Shown piece after piece: positions 41,893-49,508 of a stretch of DNA of 64,000 nucleotides; within the stretch, counting starts at the first letter, position 1; every line of letters starts with the position of its first letter. Origin of the DNA: an uncultured Alphaproteobacteria bacterium (GTDB lineage: Bacteria > Pseudomonadota > Alphaproteobacteria > Rs-D84). The stretch is taken from contig CALXLL010000001.1 of the NCBI GenBank assembly GCA_944389185.1, positions 29,014-93,013 on the forward strand. Reading direction: 5' to 3'. A program made the translations under genes and the position numbers. Under the pieces are notes generated by a model. It did no database searches, was not told where the DNA came from, and saw only the letters and a program-made list of their open reading frames with translations.

Positions 41893-43473
41893 ATGCGTAA
41901 AGGTTTGTCAGCAGATTTGATTAGTCGTGTGCTGGGTGGGGCACCAAAATATACTTTGGCAGAATTAGAAGCAAAGTATCCACCGCGTGATTTGCCAGAT
42001 GGCGCTTTTGTTACGCGTTTTGCACCCAGCCCAACCGGATATATGCATATTGGTGGTGTGTATCAAGCTTTGATTGATTATAAGTTAGCTCAACAATCTG
42101 GCGGTGTTTTTATGCTTCGTATAGAAGATACAGATACTAAACGTGAAGTAAAAGATGCTGTTAAAGTTATCGAAGATTCTATGCATAGATTTGGTTTTGA
42201 ATACGACGATAAAGAACAGTATGGACCTTATTTTCAATCTGAAAGAAAAGATATTTACCATAGTATTGCAGCCGATTTGCTGGCTCGTGGGTTAGCTTAT
42301 CCTTGCTTTTTGACCGCAGAAGAAATGGAAAAAATTCGTGAAAATCAAAAAGCTGCAGGATTCCCAACCGGTATTTATGGTGAATTTGCACGTGACCGCG
42401 ATATTTCAGAAGAAGAGATAGTTCGTCATTTGGATGCCGGTGAAGTTCCTTCTATTCGTTTGTATTCAATGGGTAACCCAGAAAATAAGATTTTTTGCAA
42501 AGACGCTGTTCGTGGCTCTATTGGGTTTCCAGAAAATAACGAAGATATAGTTTTAATAAAATCAAATGACGGTTTACCAACATACCATTTCGCTCATTTA
42601 TGTGACGACCACTTTATGCGCACAACGCACGTTGTTCGTGGTGAAGAGTGGCTGCCTTCATTCCCGCTGCATACACAACTTTTTCGTATGATGGGCTGGC
42701 AACAACCTTTATATATTCATACTGCAACTATTGACAAAATTGATCCAGAAACGGGTAAACAAAGAAAGTTATCAAAACGTCACGACCCAGAAGCTAATGT
42801 AGTGTTTTTCTTGGCGGATGGTTGGCCCGTTAAAGCAATTATAGATTATCTGGGTAATATAGCTGCTTCTGGATACGAAGAAGCAAAGGTAAAAGGGCAG
42901 GTTAAATCTTTTTGGGATTTTGAATTGCGTCCAAAGAAAATACCTATGTCTGGCGTTCTTTTTGATATGAAAAAGCTAGAGTGGTGGGCAAAAGAGTATA
43001 TCGGGACGTTGCCTGTTGATGAATTGGTAAAATATGTTCGTGATTGGGCGAATGAATATGATGCGCAATGGGCGGCTCGAATCGCGATTTCTCCAGAATA
43101 TTTGAAAAACATATTGGCGATTGAACGAGATAATCCAAAACGTATCCGTAAAGACTTCATTACTTGGAAGCAAACTTTGCAGGAAGTATCTTACTTCTGG
43201 GACGATTTGTATGTGCCGAACGCAGAATATGAATTTAATAAAGATGTATTAAACGCATTTTTAGAAAACTTTGATATCTGTGATGATAAAGACGCTTGGT
43301 GGGCAAAAATCGTAGAAATTGCGAATCGCTTTGGTGTTAAAAATGGTGACGTTGCTATGAATTTGCGCGTTGCTTTGTCGGGACGCACCAATACACCAGA
43401 CTTGTATTCTATTATGCAGGTTATGGGTAAAGACAGAGTTATTGGACGCATAAAGGATATAATAAATGGTTAA
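41893..43473 (+). CDS. gltX: Glutamyl-tRNA synthetase
   Basis: 526 residues from ATG 41893; an in-frame GTG-like extension to 41872 lies inside the previous gene. Class I motifs are FAPSPTGYMHIGG (HIGH) and RKLSKRHDPEA (KLSKR). Length and the opening LPDGAFVTRFAPSPTG and VFMLRIEDTDTKRE segments look closer to clostridial-type GluRS than to the roughly 470-residue enzymes usual in alphaproteobacteria. Presence of gatB at the window end suggests GatCAB, so the enzyme may also charge tRNA-Gln with Glu. Its stop overlaps the hemolysin III gene by eight bases. Confidence 0.93.
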   Translation: MRKGLSADLISRVLGGAPKYTLAELEAKYPPRDLPDGAFVTRFAPSPTGYMHIGGVYQALIDYKLAQQSGGVFMLRIEDTDTKREVKDAVKVIEDSMHRFGFEYDDKEQYGPYFQSERKDIYHSIAADLLARGLAYPCFLTAEEMEKIRENQKAAGFPTGIYGEFARDRDISEEEIVRHLDAGEVPSIRLYSMGNPENKIFCKDAVRGSIGFPENNEDIVLIKSNDGLPTYHFAHLCDDHFMRTTHVVRGEEWLPSFPLHTQLFRMMGWQQPLYIHTATIDKIDPETGKQRKLSKRHDPEANVVFFLADGWPVKAIIDYLGNIAASGYEEAKVKGQVKSFWDFELRPKKIPMSGVLFDMKKLEWWAKEYIGTLPVDELVKYVRDWANEYDAQWAARIAISPEYLKNILAIERDNPKRIRKDFITWKQTLQEVSYFWDDLYVPNAEYEFNKDVLNAFLENFDICDDKDAWWAKIVEIANRFGVKNGDVAMNLRVALSGRTNTPDLYSIMQVMGKDRVIGRIKDIING

Positions 43474-44215
43474 GTCAAAAAAAGAAATTCGCACAAAGTT
43501 AAAGCAAGTGAAAAAAGATAAGCATGCTTCAAGATTGCTTCGTATATTAAGAGCAACAGGGCTTTTTCGTTGGGAACGTCCTTCAACTAAATCAGAAGAA
43601 GTTTTGAACATTTTGACGCACGGTATTGGTATAGGTTTGGCTATTGCAGGTTTAACTTTGCTTGTCGTGTTTGCTTCTTTGAAGGGTGATCCTTGGGCTA
43701 TCGTATCTTGCGCTATTTTCGGTCTTACCATGTTTACTTTGTATTTCGGGTCTACAATGTGTCATGCAACAATCGGAAAAAAGAGCGAATGTTTCTTTGA
43801 GGTTTGGGATAGCGCTGCTATCTATGCGTTGATAGCCGGCACATACACGCCTTTTTTACTTGTTAATCTAAGAGGTGCTTTGGGGTGGACAGTGTTCGGT
43901 ATTTTATGGGCTATCGTTATATTCGGTTCTATTATGAAAATGCGCAGCCCAAAGCAACAACCAAAGTGGATGGTGCTTTTATATCTTATTATGGGGTGGA
44001 CTTTGATCTTTATTTTACCCGCTATGTTAAAAGCAATACCTGCGCGCGGTTTATGGTTCATCTTGGCAGGCGGTTTGTCTTATACTATCGGAGTCATTTT
44101 CTATGTATGGCGTAAAATGAAGTATTCTCACGTAATTTGGCACTTGTTCGTTATTGCCGGCAGCGTTTGTTTCTTTTTCGCCGTTTTGTTCGGTTGCGTA
44201 ATAGACGTAATATAA
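43466..44215 (+). CDS. Hemolysin III / YqfA (PAQR-like) membrane protein
   Basis: 249 residues with seven membrane helices. Signatures are EVLNILTHGIGIGLAIAG, STMCHATIGKK ... WDSAAIYALIAGTYTPF and VIWHLFVIAGSV. Conserved Ser, His and Asp residues match the metal site of the PAQR/hemolysin III superfamily, which may include hydrolases. A long basic N-terminal extension (about 1-40) is unusual. Its start lies within the gltX end, so it is translationally coupled. Confidence 0.88.
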   Translation: MVKSKKEIRTKLKQVKKDKHASRLLRILRATGLFRWERPSTKSEEVLNILTHGIGIGLAIAGLTLLVVFASLKGDPWAIVSCAIFGLTMFTLYFGSTMCHATIGKKSECFFEVWDSAAIYALIAGTYTPFLLVNLRGALGWTVFGILWAIVIFGSIMKMRSPKQQPKWMVLLYLIMGWTLIFILPAMLKAIPARGLWFILAGGLSYTIGVIFYVWRKMKYSHVIWHLFVIAGSVCFFFAVLFGCVIDVI

Positions 44216-44217
44216 GA

Positions 44218-44246
44218 TTGACTTAGCGACTTTTTGGTATTAATAT
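44218..44246 (+). promoter_or_regulatory. thrS leader promoter
   Basis: TTGACT (44218-44223), 17-base spacer, TAATAT (44241-44246). The expected start is about 44252-44254, three to five bases before the leader ATG. Confidence 0.72.
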
Positions 44247-44256
44247 AAAGCTTGTT

Positions 44257-44316
44257 ATGAATTATTTTTGTAAGATTTTCTTTATAACTAATACCACAAC
44301 CCCTTTGGGGGTATAG
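44257..44316 (+). CDS. Threonine-rich leader peptide of thrS (19 residues)
   Basis: ATG at 44257 opens MNYFCKIFFITNTTTPLGV, ending in TAG. Four Thr codons fall in five positions (ACT AAT ACC ACA ACC, 44287-44301). The last forms the 5' foot of a CCCC-loop-GGGG hairpin, and the ORF stops just after the hairpin. Its start follows a good promoter by about four bases, so no Shine-Dalgarno site is possible. It ends 78 bases before thrS. The same layout, with Ser codons, precedes serS. Ribosome stalling here on shortage of charged tRNA-Thr is the natural reading; translation is inferred. Confidence 0.75.
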   Translation: MNYFCKIFFITNTTTPLGV

Positions 44317-44318
44317 TT
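44286..44318 (+). promoter_or_regulatory. thrS leader hairpin
   Basis: Core ACCCC-UUUG-GGGGU (44299-44312). An alternative longer form pairs AACT and AUAC with GUAU and AGUU around a CACAA bulge. AGUUUCUAUUUG follows, a weak U-rich stretch. CCUUU of the 5' arm is complementary to AAAGG of the thrS ribosome-binding site (44382-44386), and CUUUUAU (44341-44347) is complementary to AUAAAAG (44378-44384). Confidence 0.62.
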
Positions 44319-44394
44319 TCTATTTGCGATTGTTCGCGCTCTTTTATATAATCTGTTTAATTAAAAAAATAATAACAATAAAAGGATTTTTATT

Positions 44395-46128
44395 ATGTCT
44401 TATCCAATTGAAATGATGCGTCATTCTCTGGCTCATGTTATGGCGGCCGCCGTTCAAAAATTATTCCCAGATGTTAAGTTCGCAGGTGGACCTGCTATCG
44501 AAAATGGTTTCTATTATGACTTTGATACAGAACACCGCTTTTCAGAAGAAGATTTCGATAAAATTGAAAAGGAAATGCGCGATTTGATAAAGTCTAATGG
44601 ACGATTTGAACAAAGAAACGTTAGCCTGGAAGAAGCAAAAGAAATATTCGCTAATCAACCTTATAAAATGGAGTGGTTGAACGAATATGATGCAGCAGGT
44701 GAAGCCTTATCGATATATACTTTTCGTGATTTCGTTGATTTATGTCGCGGACCGCACGTCGAATCTTCGAAAGATTTACCAAAAGACGGTTTCAAAATTA
44801 AAACTGTTGCTGGAGCTTATTGGAAGGGTGACTCTAAAAATAAAATGCTGCAACGTATTTATGTAGATGCTTTCGCAAGCGCAGAAGAATTACAAGAACA
44901 TCTTAAAATGATGGAAGAAGCCGCAAACCGCGATAACAGAAAACTGGGTAAAGAAATGGATTTATTCCATTTTGAACCTGATTATGCTCCGGGTGCCGTT
45001 TTCTGGCATGATAAAGGTTATAGAATCTATCGTCGTTTAATAGATTATATCCGTATGCGCCAAGAAAAAGCAGGTTATCTGGAAATATCTACACCTTCTG
45101 TTATGGATAGGTCTTTGTGGGAACGTAGCGGTCACTGGGCTAAATATGGCGAGCATAATTATTCCGGTAAAACCCAAGACGGTAAAACTTTCTGTGTAAA
45201 ACCTATGTCTTGTCCCGGTGGAATGCTGGTGTTTAGACAAGGTATTAAGTCTTATAAAGATTTACCTATGTATCTTGCCGAATTCGGCAAAGTAAATCGT
45301 TACGAGGCTGCTGGCGGTTTGTCTGGGCTTATGCGCGTGCGTGAGTTTACTCAGGACGACGCTCACATATTTTGCACAGAAGAACAATTAGAAGAAGAAG
45401 TAGTTAAAGTTTTGCGCTTTATCAAAGATATTTATAGTAAGTTCGGATTCGATAAAATATCTATGAAACTGGCAACAAGAAAAGAGTCCGAATTCCGTAT
45501 CGGTTCAGATGAAATATGGGATAAAGCTGAAGGCGCGTTAAAGCATGCTTTGGATGCAAACGGTATCGAATATGAAATTGCCGAAGGTGACGCCGCTTTT
45601 TATGGACCAAAGATTGATAATTACTTGAAAGATTCTATGGGGCGCGTATGGCAGTGCGGAACGGTGCAGTTAGATATGAATCTTCCTGAAAGATTTGACT
45701 TATCTTATATCGGGGAAGACGGAGAAAAACATCGTCCGATTATGTTGCACCGTGCTATGCTGGGGTCAATAGAACGTTTTATGGGGATTTTGCTAGAATC
45801 AACAGGTGGTAATTTACCTTTGTGGTTGTCACCAGAACCTGTAGTAGTAGTTCCTGTCTCCGAAAGATTTAAGGATTATGCAGAAGAAGTAGTTAATTCT
45901 TTGGAAGAGGTCGGTGTTAAATGTCATGCTGACTTGCGCGACGAAAAGGTTAACTATAAAATCCGTGAATTATCTTTATCTAAAACACCGATTATAGCCG
46001 TGGTCGGTGAAAAAGAAATGACAGATAAAAACGTAACTTTGCGTTATCTTGGACAAGAAAAACAAGAAGTTATGCCTTTGGCTGATTTCGTAGAGAAAAT
46101 GAAAAACGAAGTAAAAATGCCGAAGTAA
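44395..46128 (+). CDS. thrS: Threonyl-tRNA synthetase lacking the TGS domain
   Basis: 577 residues against about 640 in typical ThrRS. It begins directly at the editing (N2) domain: HSLAH (His10, His14) and CRGPH (Cys117, His121) form the intact zinc-like editing site. The class II core follows (MRVREFTQDDAHIF, PRAxL-like HRAMLGSIERFMG), then the anticodon domain (VVVVPVSERF ... GEKEM). The small N-terminal TGS domain is absent, and upstream DNA is occupied by the leader region, so this is not a mis-chosen start. AAAGGA nine bases upstream confirms the ATG. It ligates Thr to tRNA-Thr and removes mischarged Ser. Confidence 0.96.
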   Translation: MSYPIEMMRHSLAHVMAAAVQKLFPDVKFAGGPAIENGFYYDFDTEHRFSEEDFDKIEKEMRDLIKSNGRFEQRNVSLEEAKEIFANQPYKMEWLNEYDAAGEALSIYTFRDFVDLCRGPHVESSKDLPKDGFKIKTVAGAYWKGDSKNKMLQRIYVDAFASAEELQEHLKMMEEAANRDNRKLGKEMDLFHFEPDYAPGAVFWHDKGYRIYRRLIDYIRMRQEKAGYLEISTPSVMDRSLWERSGHWAKYGEHNYSGKTQDGKTFCVKPMSCPGGMLVFRQGIKSYKDLPMYLAEFGKVNRYEAAGGLSGLMRVREFTQDDAHIFCTEEQLEEEVVKVLRFIKDIYSKFGFDKISMKLATRKESEFRIGSDEIWDKAEGALKHALDANGIEYEIAEGDAAFYGPKIDNYLKDSMGRVWQCGTVQLDMNLPERFDLSYIGEDGEKHRPIMLHRAMLGSIERFMGILLESTGGNLPLWLSPEPVVVVPVSERFKDYAEEVVNSLEEVGVKCHADLRDEKVNYKIRELSLSKTPIIAVVGEKEMTDKNVTLRYLGQEKQEVMPLADFVEKMKNEVKMPK

Positions 46129-46133
46129 TAAAC

Positions 46134-46157
46134 CGGTGTGCCTATCTTGGCACACCG
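46134..46157 (+). terminator. Hairpin between thrS and the small lipoprotein gene
   Basis: Perfect 9-bp stem CGGTGTGCC-TATCTT-GGCACACCG, but followed by TATATTTATAAAGG rather than a U-tract. It may be a partial terminator or an RNA-stability element between two genes of one transcript. Confidence 0.55.
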
Positions 46158-46180
46158 TATATTTATAAAGGAAGGAATAT

Positions 46181-46324
46181 ATGAAAAAAGTATTTTTTGC
46201 GCTGGTTTTGTTATCTGTGCCTGTGGTTTTGGCTTCGTGTGCAAAACAATGCGAAACAGAACCAATCGTTGAAGAAAATCATAAACTTATCGTGCCACCA
46301 AACTTTGGGCAAATGCCTAAATAA
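46181..46324 (+). CDS. Small lipoprotein (47 residues)
   Basis: Short ORF with AAGGAAGG seven bases before the ATG. The signal peptide MKKVFFALVLLSVPVVLASC ends in the lipobox LASC (Cys20). The mature part is only 28 residues, acidic, ending VPPNFGQMPK. Small lipoproteins with a PPxFGxxPx tail occur in alphaproteobacteria as I recall, but no function is assigned. Processing would rely on the Lnt encoded at 35927. A terminator-like hairpin follows. Confidence 0.75.
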   Translation: MKKVFFALVLLSVPVVLASCAKQCETEPIVEENHKLIVPPNFGQMPK

Positions 46325-46371
46325 AAAGGCATAAAAAAATTACGAGATATTCTTTGTTATTAGCCTTTTTT
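46323..46371 (+). terminator. Possible terminator after the small lipoprotein gene
   Basis: AAAAAGGC (46323-46330) pairs with GCCTTTTT (46363-46370) around a long AT-rich loop. The T-run is part of the stem, so strength is uncertain. Confidence 0.4.
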
Positions 46372-46381
46372 ATGATATAAT
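46371..46381 (+). promoter_or_regulatory. Extended -10 promoter of the SPOR gene
   Basis: TATGATATAAT, a perfect TRTGnTATAAT, 31 bases before the ATG at 46413. Confidence 0.62.
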
Positions 46382-46412
46382 AGGCATATACATAAGAAAT
46401 TGGAGGCATCAG

Positions 46413-47228
46413 ATGAATAACGATGACAACTTGGATTTACTAGATTTAGACGACGGGACATCAATGGATAGTTTACCTGATGCTGTTCCTTTTAATGCGC
46501 CAAGACCTAAAAAACCTTGGTTGTTATTAGGGTTGGGTGCTGTAATTATAATTCTTGCTACTTATATCATAATCAGCACGATACGTGACGATTCTTCGTC
46601 TTCTATGGAAGTAGATTTAGATGCTCCAATTGTTCTAACAGAAGAACAGCAAGTTCCTGTACCTGTTGATACTGTGGAAGTTAAAAACGTAGAAATACAG
46701 AAAGCAGAACCTATTGTCGTTCCGGCAAAAAAATCTGTGCCGGAAGTAGAAAAAGTTGCAGAAAAACCAGTTCAAAAGACTTCTGTAAAGCCCGTTGTAA
46801 AACAAGAACCAAAAGAAGAACCTGTTAAAGCTTCTGCAGGTGTTCCTGTAAGGGTTATAGAAGATAGAAAAGAAGTCACTTTTAATCCTGAAAAAGAAAC
46901 TGTTCAGCAACCAGTCAGGAAACAACAAACAAAACCTGTGGCAACAAATCAGGCTAAAAAGCAAGTAAGTCAGGCACCGGCTAAATCTAATTGGTATGTT
47001 CAGTTCGGGTCTTACAGCACAAGGGCTTTGGCGGAATCTGCTGAAAAGAAAATAAGGGCAGGTCATCAATCTCTGTTTTCTGGTAAGCAATTCGTTATAT
47101 TGGCCGCCGTCTTGCCAAATGGGAATACAACATACAGATTACGTATCGGATTTACAACTTCAAACGAGGCAAATGGTTTTTGCAGAAATGCAAAGTCTGA
47201 TGGCGTAGATTGTTATGTGGCAAAATAA
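46413..47228 (+). CDS. SPOR-domain division/cell-wall protein
   Basis: 271 residues. An acidic cytoplasmic N-terminus (DDNLDLLDLDDG) leads to one membrane helix (WLLLGLGAVIIILATYIIIST, about 36-56), a long Val/Pro/Lys/Glu-rich periplasmic linker (about 65-185), and a C-terminal SPOR domain (SNWYVQFGSYSTRALAESAEKKIRAG, about 192-270). SPOR domains bind denuded septal glycan. This is the FtsN-like layout, but the FtsN essential segment cannot be recognised. GGAGG lies before the ATG; tatA follows by 20 bases. Confidence 0.85.
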   Translation: MNNDDNLDLLDLDDGTSMDSLPDAVPFNAPRPKKPWLLLGLGAVIIILATYIIISTIRDDSSSSMEVDLDAPIVLTEEQQVPVPVDTVEVKNVEIQKAEPIVVPAKKSVPEVEKVAEKPVQKTSVKPVVKQEPKEEPVKASAGVPVRVIEDRKEVTFNPEKETVQQPVRKQQTKPVATNQAKKQVSQAPAKSNWYVQFGSYSTRALAESAEKKIRAGHQSLFSGKQFVILAAVLPNGNTTYRLRIGFTTSNEANGFCRNAKSDGVDCYVAK

Positions 47229-47248
47229 TATAAAAAAGGAATTATAAC

Positions 47249-47443
47249 ATGTTTGGACGTTTTGGTTGGGCCGAAATACTTGTTATTGTCGTGTTGGTTT
47301 TGATTTTATTTGGGCATAATAAAATACCGGGCATGATGAAAAACTTAGCTAATGGCATAAATATTTTTAAAAAAGAGATTAAAAACCCAGAAGCTAAAAA
47401 AGCTCAAAAAGGGGATAAAAAGAAATCTGTAAAAAAGAAATAA
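47249..47443 (+). CDS. tatA: Sec-independent translocase subunit TatA
   Basis: 64 residues. The N-terminal helix (WAEILVIVVLVLILFG) is followed by the amphipathic helix KIPGMMKNLANGINIFKKEI and a Lys-rich tail. The hinge is FGHNKIPG, with His-Asn where FGPKKLP is usual. It forms the pore of the Tat system; tatB-tatC lie 8 kb away at 55527. It probably shares the SPOR gene's transcript. Confidence 0.92.
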   Translation: MFGRFGWAEILVIVVLVLILFGHNKIPGMMKNLANGINIFKKEIKNPEAKKAQKGDKKKSVKKK

Positions 47444-47506
47444 TTCTTGCTTCTTGAAACATAAATAATGGGAGTATTACAGGTTTATTATTTTCCTGGT
47501 TTATAA

Positions 47507-47532
47507 AAAAAACGGCGTTTGCCGTTTTTTTT
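47507..47532. terminator. Bidirectional terminator between tatA and dksA
   Basis: AAAACGGC-GTTT-GCCGTTTT stem flanked by A- and T-runs. Confidence 0.88.
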
Positions 47533-47538
47533 TATTTA

Positions 47539-47970
47539 TTATTTATTCCTCATTTCGTGTTCTTCTTGCTCTTCAATAGTCATGGTCGCTAATGGGCGAG
47601 CAAGCATTCTTGATAAACCGATTTCTTCACCAGATACAACACTATAACCAAATGTCCCGTTTTCTATTCTTTCCAGTGCGGCATTTATTTTCTTTAATAA
47701 ATTATTGTCGCGCTCGGACATACGTAAGTCCATGGTTATATCTTGTTCAAAACTTGCATTGTCTTGTTCGTCGCCAACACCTGCTGTTTGCGCTTTTTCA
47801 CCAAGCCTTACGGCGTTTAATACATCGGATTTATCGTGTAATATCTCTTCTTTTTGCCCGTTTAATAGCTTGTAAAAATAAGCCAATTGTTCAGGGCACA
47901 TATATGGTTCAGACTTTTTTGGAACATACTTTTCCGGTAGTTCTATATCTTTATAGTTCTTTGCTGCCAT
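47539..47970 (-). CDS. dksA: DksA-type RNA polymerase regulator without zinc-finger cysteines
   Basis: 143 residues. The coiled coil has the tip motif DEQDNA (Asp67, Asp70, Ala72), matching the DxxDxA that enters the polymerase secondary channel. The zinc-finger fold is kept (GTFGYSVVSGEEIGLSRMLARPLATMTIEEQEEHE), but all four metal positions are replaced: Ser110, Ser113, Thr131 and Glu134. Alphaproteobacterial DksAs commonly keep one or two Cys; this one keeps none. It should still act with ppGpp but without zinc or thiol sensing. Two bases separate it from trxA upstream. Confidence 0.92.
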   Translation of the reverse strand: MAAKNYKDIELPEKYVPKKSEPYMCPEQLAYFYKLLNGQKEEILHDKSDVLNAVRLGEKAQTAGVGDEQDNASFEQDITMDLRMSERDNNLLKKINAALERIENGTFGYSVVSGEEIGLSRMLARPLATMTIEEQEEHEMRNK

Positions 47971-47971
47971 A

Positions 47972-48292
47972 TTAGGCTCCTTTTAATTCTCTTATCCAAT
48001 CTGATAGAGTCTCTTCATCCATAAGTCCTGTCCGAGCCTCTATAAGTTCACCGTTTCTAAATGCAAGTATACTTGGAATACTTCTTATTCCATACTTTGC
48101 CGGAGTGCGACGGTTCGATTCATCAATTTCAAATTTTACAAATTTTACATCAGGTATTTTTTCCGAAACCGATTCAAATATTGGACCGAACATACGGCAT
48201 GGACCACACCAAGATGCCCAGAAATCGACCAAGGATATACCGTCTTTTATCATTTCTTCAAATGTAGAATCGTTTGCGTGTTGTAAAGACAT
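47972..48292 (-). CDS. trxA: Thioredoxin
   Basis: 106 residues from the ATG at 48292, with AGGAG seven bases upstream. A longer upstream frame is excluded because it reads through the sufS gene on the other strand. The active site is FWASWCGPCRMFGP, the cis-Pro segment is IRSIPSILAFRNGE, and the length is normal. It is a cytosolic dithiol reductant, recharged by TrxB (17137). Co-transcribed with dksA. Confidence 0.96.
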   Translation of the reverse strand: MSLQHANDSTFEEMIKDGISLVDFWASWCGPCRMFGPIFESVSEKIPDVKFVKFEIDESNRRTPAKYGIRSIPSILAFRNGELIEARTGLMDEETLSDWIRELKGA

Positions 48293-48365
48293 CTTTTTCT
48301 CCTTCGTTATTGATATTTTGAAAGAGTTTATTATAATCAAAGCAAAATGCAAGAGAAATAATAAA

Positions 48366-49508
48366 ATGAATAATATCATATATTTAGATGCTGCAGCGTC
48401 AAGTTTGAAACCGGTTTCGGTTATAGATGCAGAAATGAATTTTCTTCGTAATTCATATTCAAATGCTGGTCGTGGCGTTTGTGCGCGTGCAGGTAAGGTT
48501 GATGAAGCTGTTGATAGCGCACGTAAAAAAGTTGCCGATTTTATAGGTGCTTCTTCACCGAAGCAAATAGTGTTTACTTCCGGAACAACAGACGGAATGA
48601 ATAGAATAGCAAAAATAATAGACGACCCGGTTTGTGGCAAATCTTTGAAAAGTAAAACTATAATGGTATCGGACTTAGACCACCATTCCGCGCGCTTACC
48701 ATTCGAGGTTTTATCTGATTCTATCGGTTGTAAAATTATTCTTTGTCCGATGGATAGCAGTTATAACTTATCGTCTTCAGATATTCCTAGGGCGGATGTT
48801 TTCGTAATAACAGCAATGTCTAACGTCCTTGGCGTTGCACAAGATGTGGCAAGTTTAATTTCTGCCGCACGTGAAAAAAATCCAGACGTTATCACTGTTG
48901 TAGATGCTGCGCAATATGTAGTGCACGAAAAAATTGATGTGCAAAAATGGGATTGTGATTTTTTATGTTTTTCTGCGCATAAAATAGGGGCTGATACAGG
49001 ATTGGGGGTTATGTATATAAAAGAACCTAATCGTTGGATAGCACCAGATAAATTTGGCGGTGGTATGGTATCTAGAATAACGGGTAGTGCAGCAATTGGT
49101 AATTATTCTATTCAATGGGAGCCTGTTCCTGCTAAATTTGAAGCGGGAACTTTACCTGTAACGCAGATTATCGGTTTACCAGCGGCCATAGATTATATTG
49201 AAAAACATAGACCTAATTTGGAATTGATAAAGTATTTGTATGATAGATTATCAAAAAACGAAAATATTCAAATTATTACAGAACGTGATTCTTCTATGTT
49301 TACATTCGTTCCAAAAAATATGCACGTTTTAGATTTCGGCGTAATGGCTGGAACAATGGGTTTGTGTTTGCGCGTTGGTAATATGTGCGCTTCGTGGATT
49401 CATAATTTGCTTGGATTGAAAGGGTCGGTCAGGATTTCTGTCGGACCTTGGAACTCTATGACGGATATTCAAAAAGCAGCTTATATTATAGAAGGTATAA
49501 TTAAGTAA
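48366..49508 (+). CDS. sufS: Cysteine desulfurase SufS
   Basis: 380 residues from ATG 48366 (MNNIIYLDAAASSLKP). It is a group II PLP enzyme: the Schiff-base Lys206 lies in FSAHKIGADTGLG, DHHSARLPF binds substrate, and the catalytic Cys is in RVGNMCASW at about 340. It is about 25 residues shorter than E. coli SufS, mainly at the N-terminus. It supplies sulfane sulfur for Fe-S assembly together with SufE, encoded two genes downstream. The last base of its stop is the first base of the sufT start (TAATG). Confidence 0.93.
   Translation: MNNIIYLDAAASSLKPVSVIDAEMNFLRNSYSNAGRGVCARAGKVDEAVDSARKKVADFIGASSPKQIVFTSGTTDGMNRIAKIIDDPVCGKSLKSKTIMVSDLDHHSARLPFEVLSDSIGCKIILCPMDSSYNLSSSDIPRADVFVITAMSNVLGVAQDVASLISAAREKNPDVITVVDAAQYVVHEKIDVQKWDCDFLCFSAHKIGADTGLGVMYIKEPNRWIAPDKFGGGMVSRITGSAAIGNYSIQWEPVPAKFEAGTLPVTQIIGLPAAIDYIEKHRPNLELIKYLYDRLSKNENIQIITERDSSMFTFVPKNMHVLDFGVMAGTMGLCLRVGNMCASWIHNLLGLKGSVRISVGPWNSMTDIQKAAYIIEGIIK

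Noticed and set aside
47972..48640. 222-residue frame giving a membrane-like extension to thioredoxin
   Set aside because: The extension is antisense to sufS; AGGAG before 48292 and the standard length support the short form.
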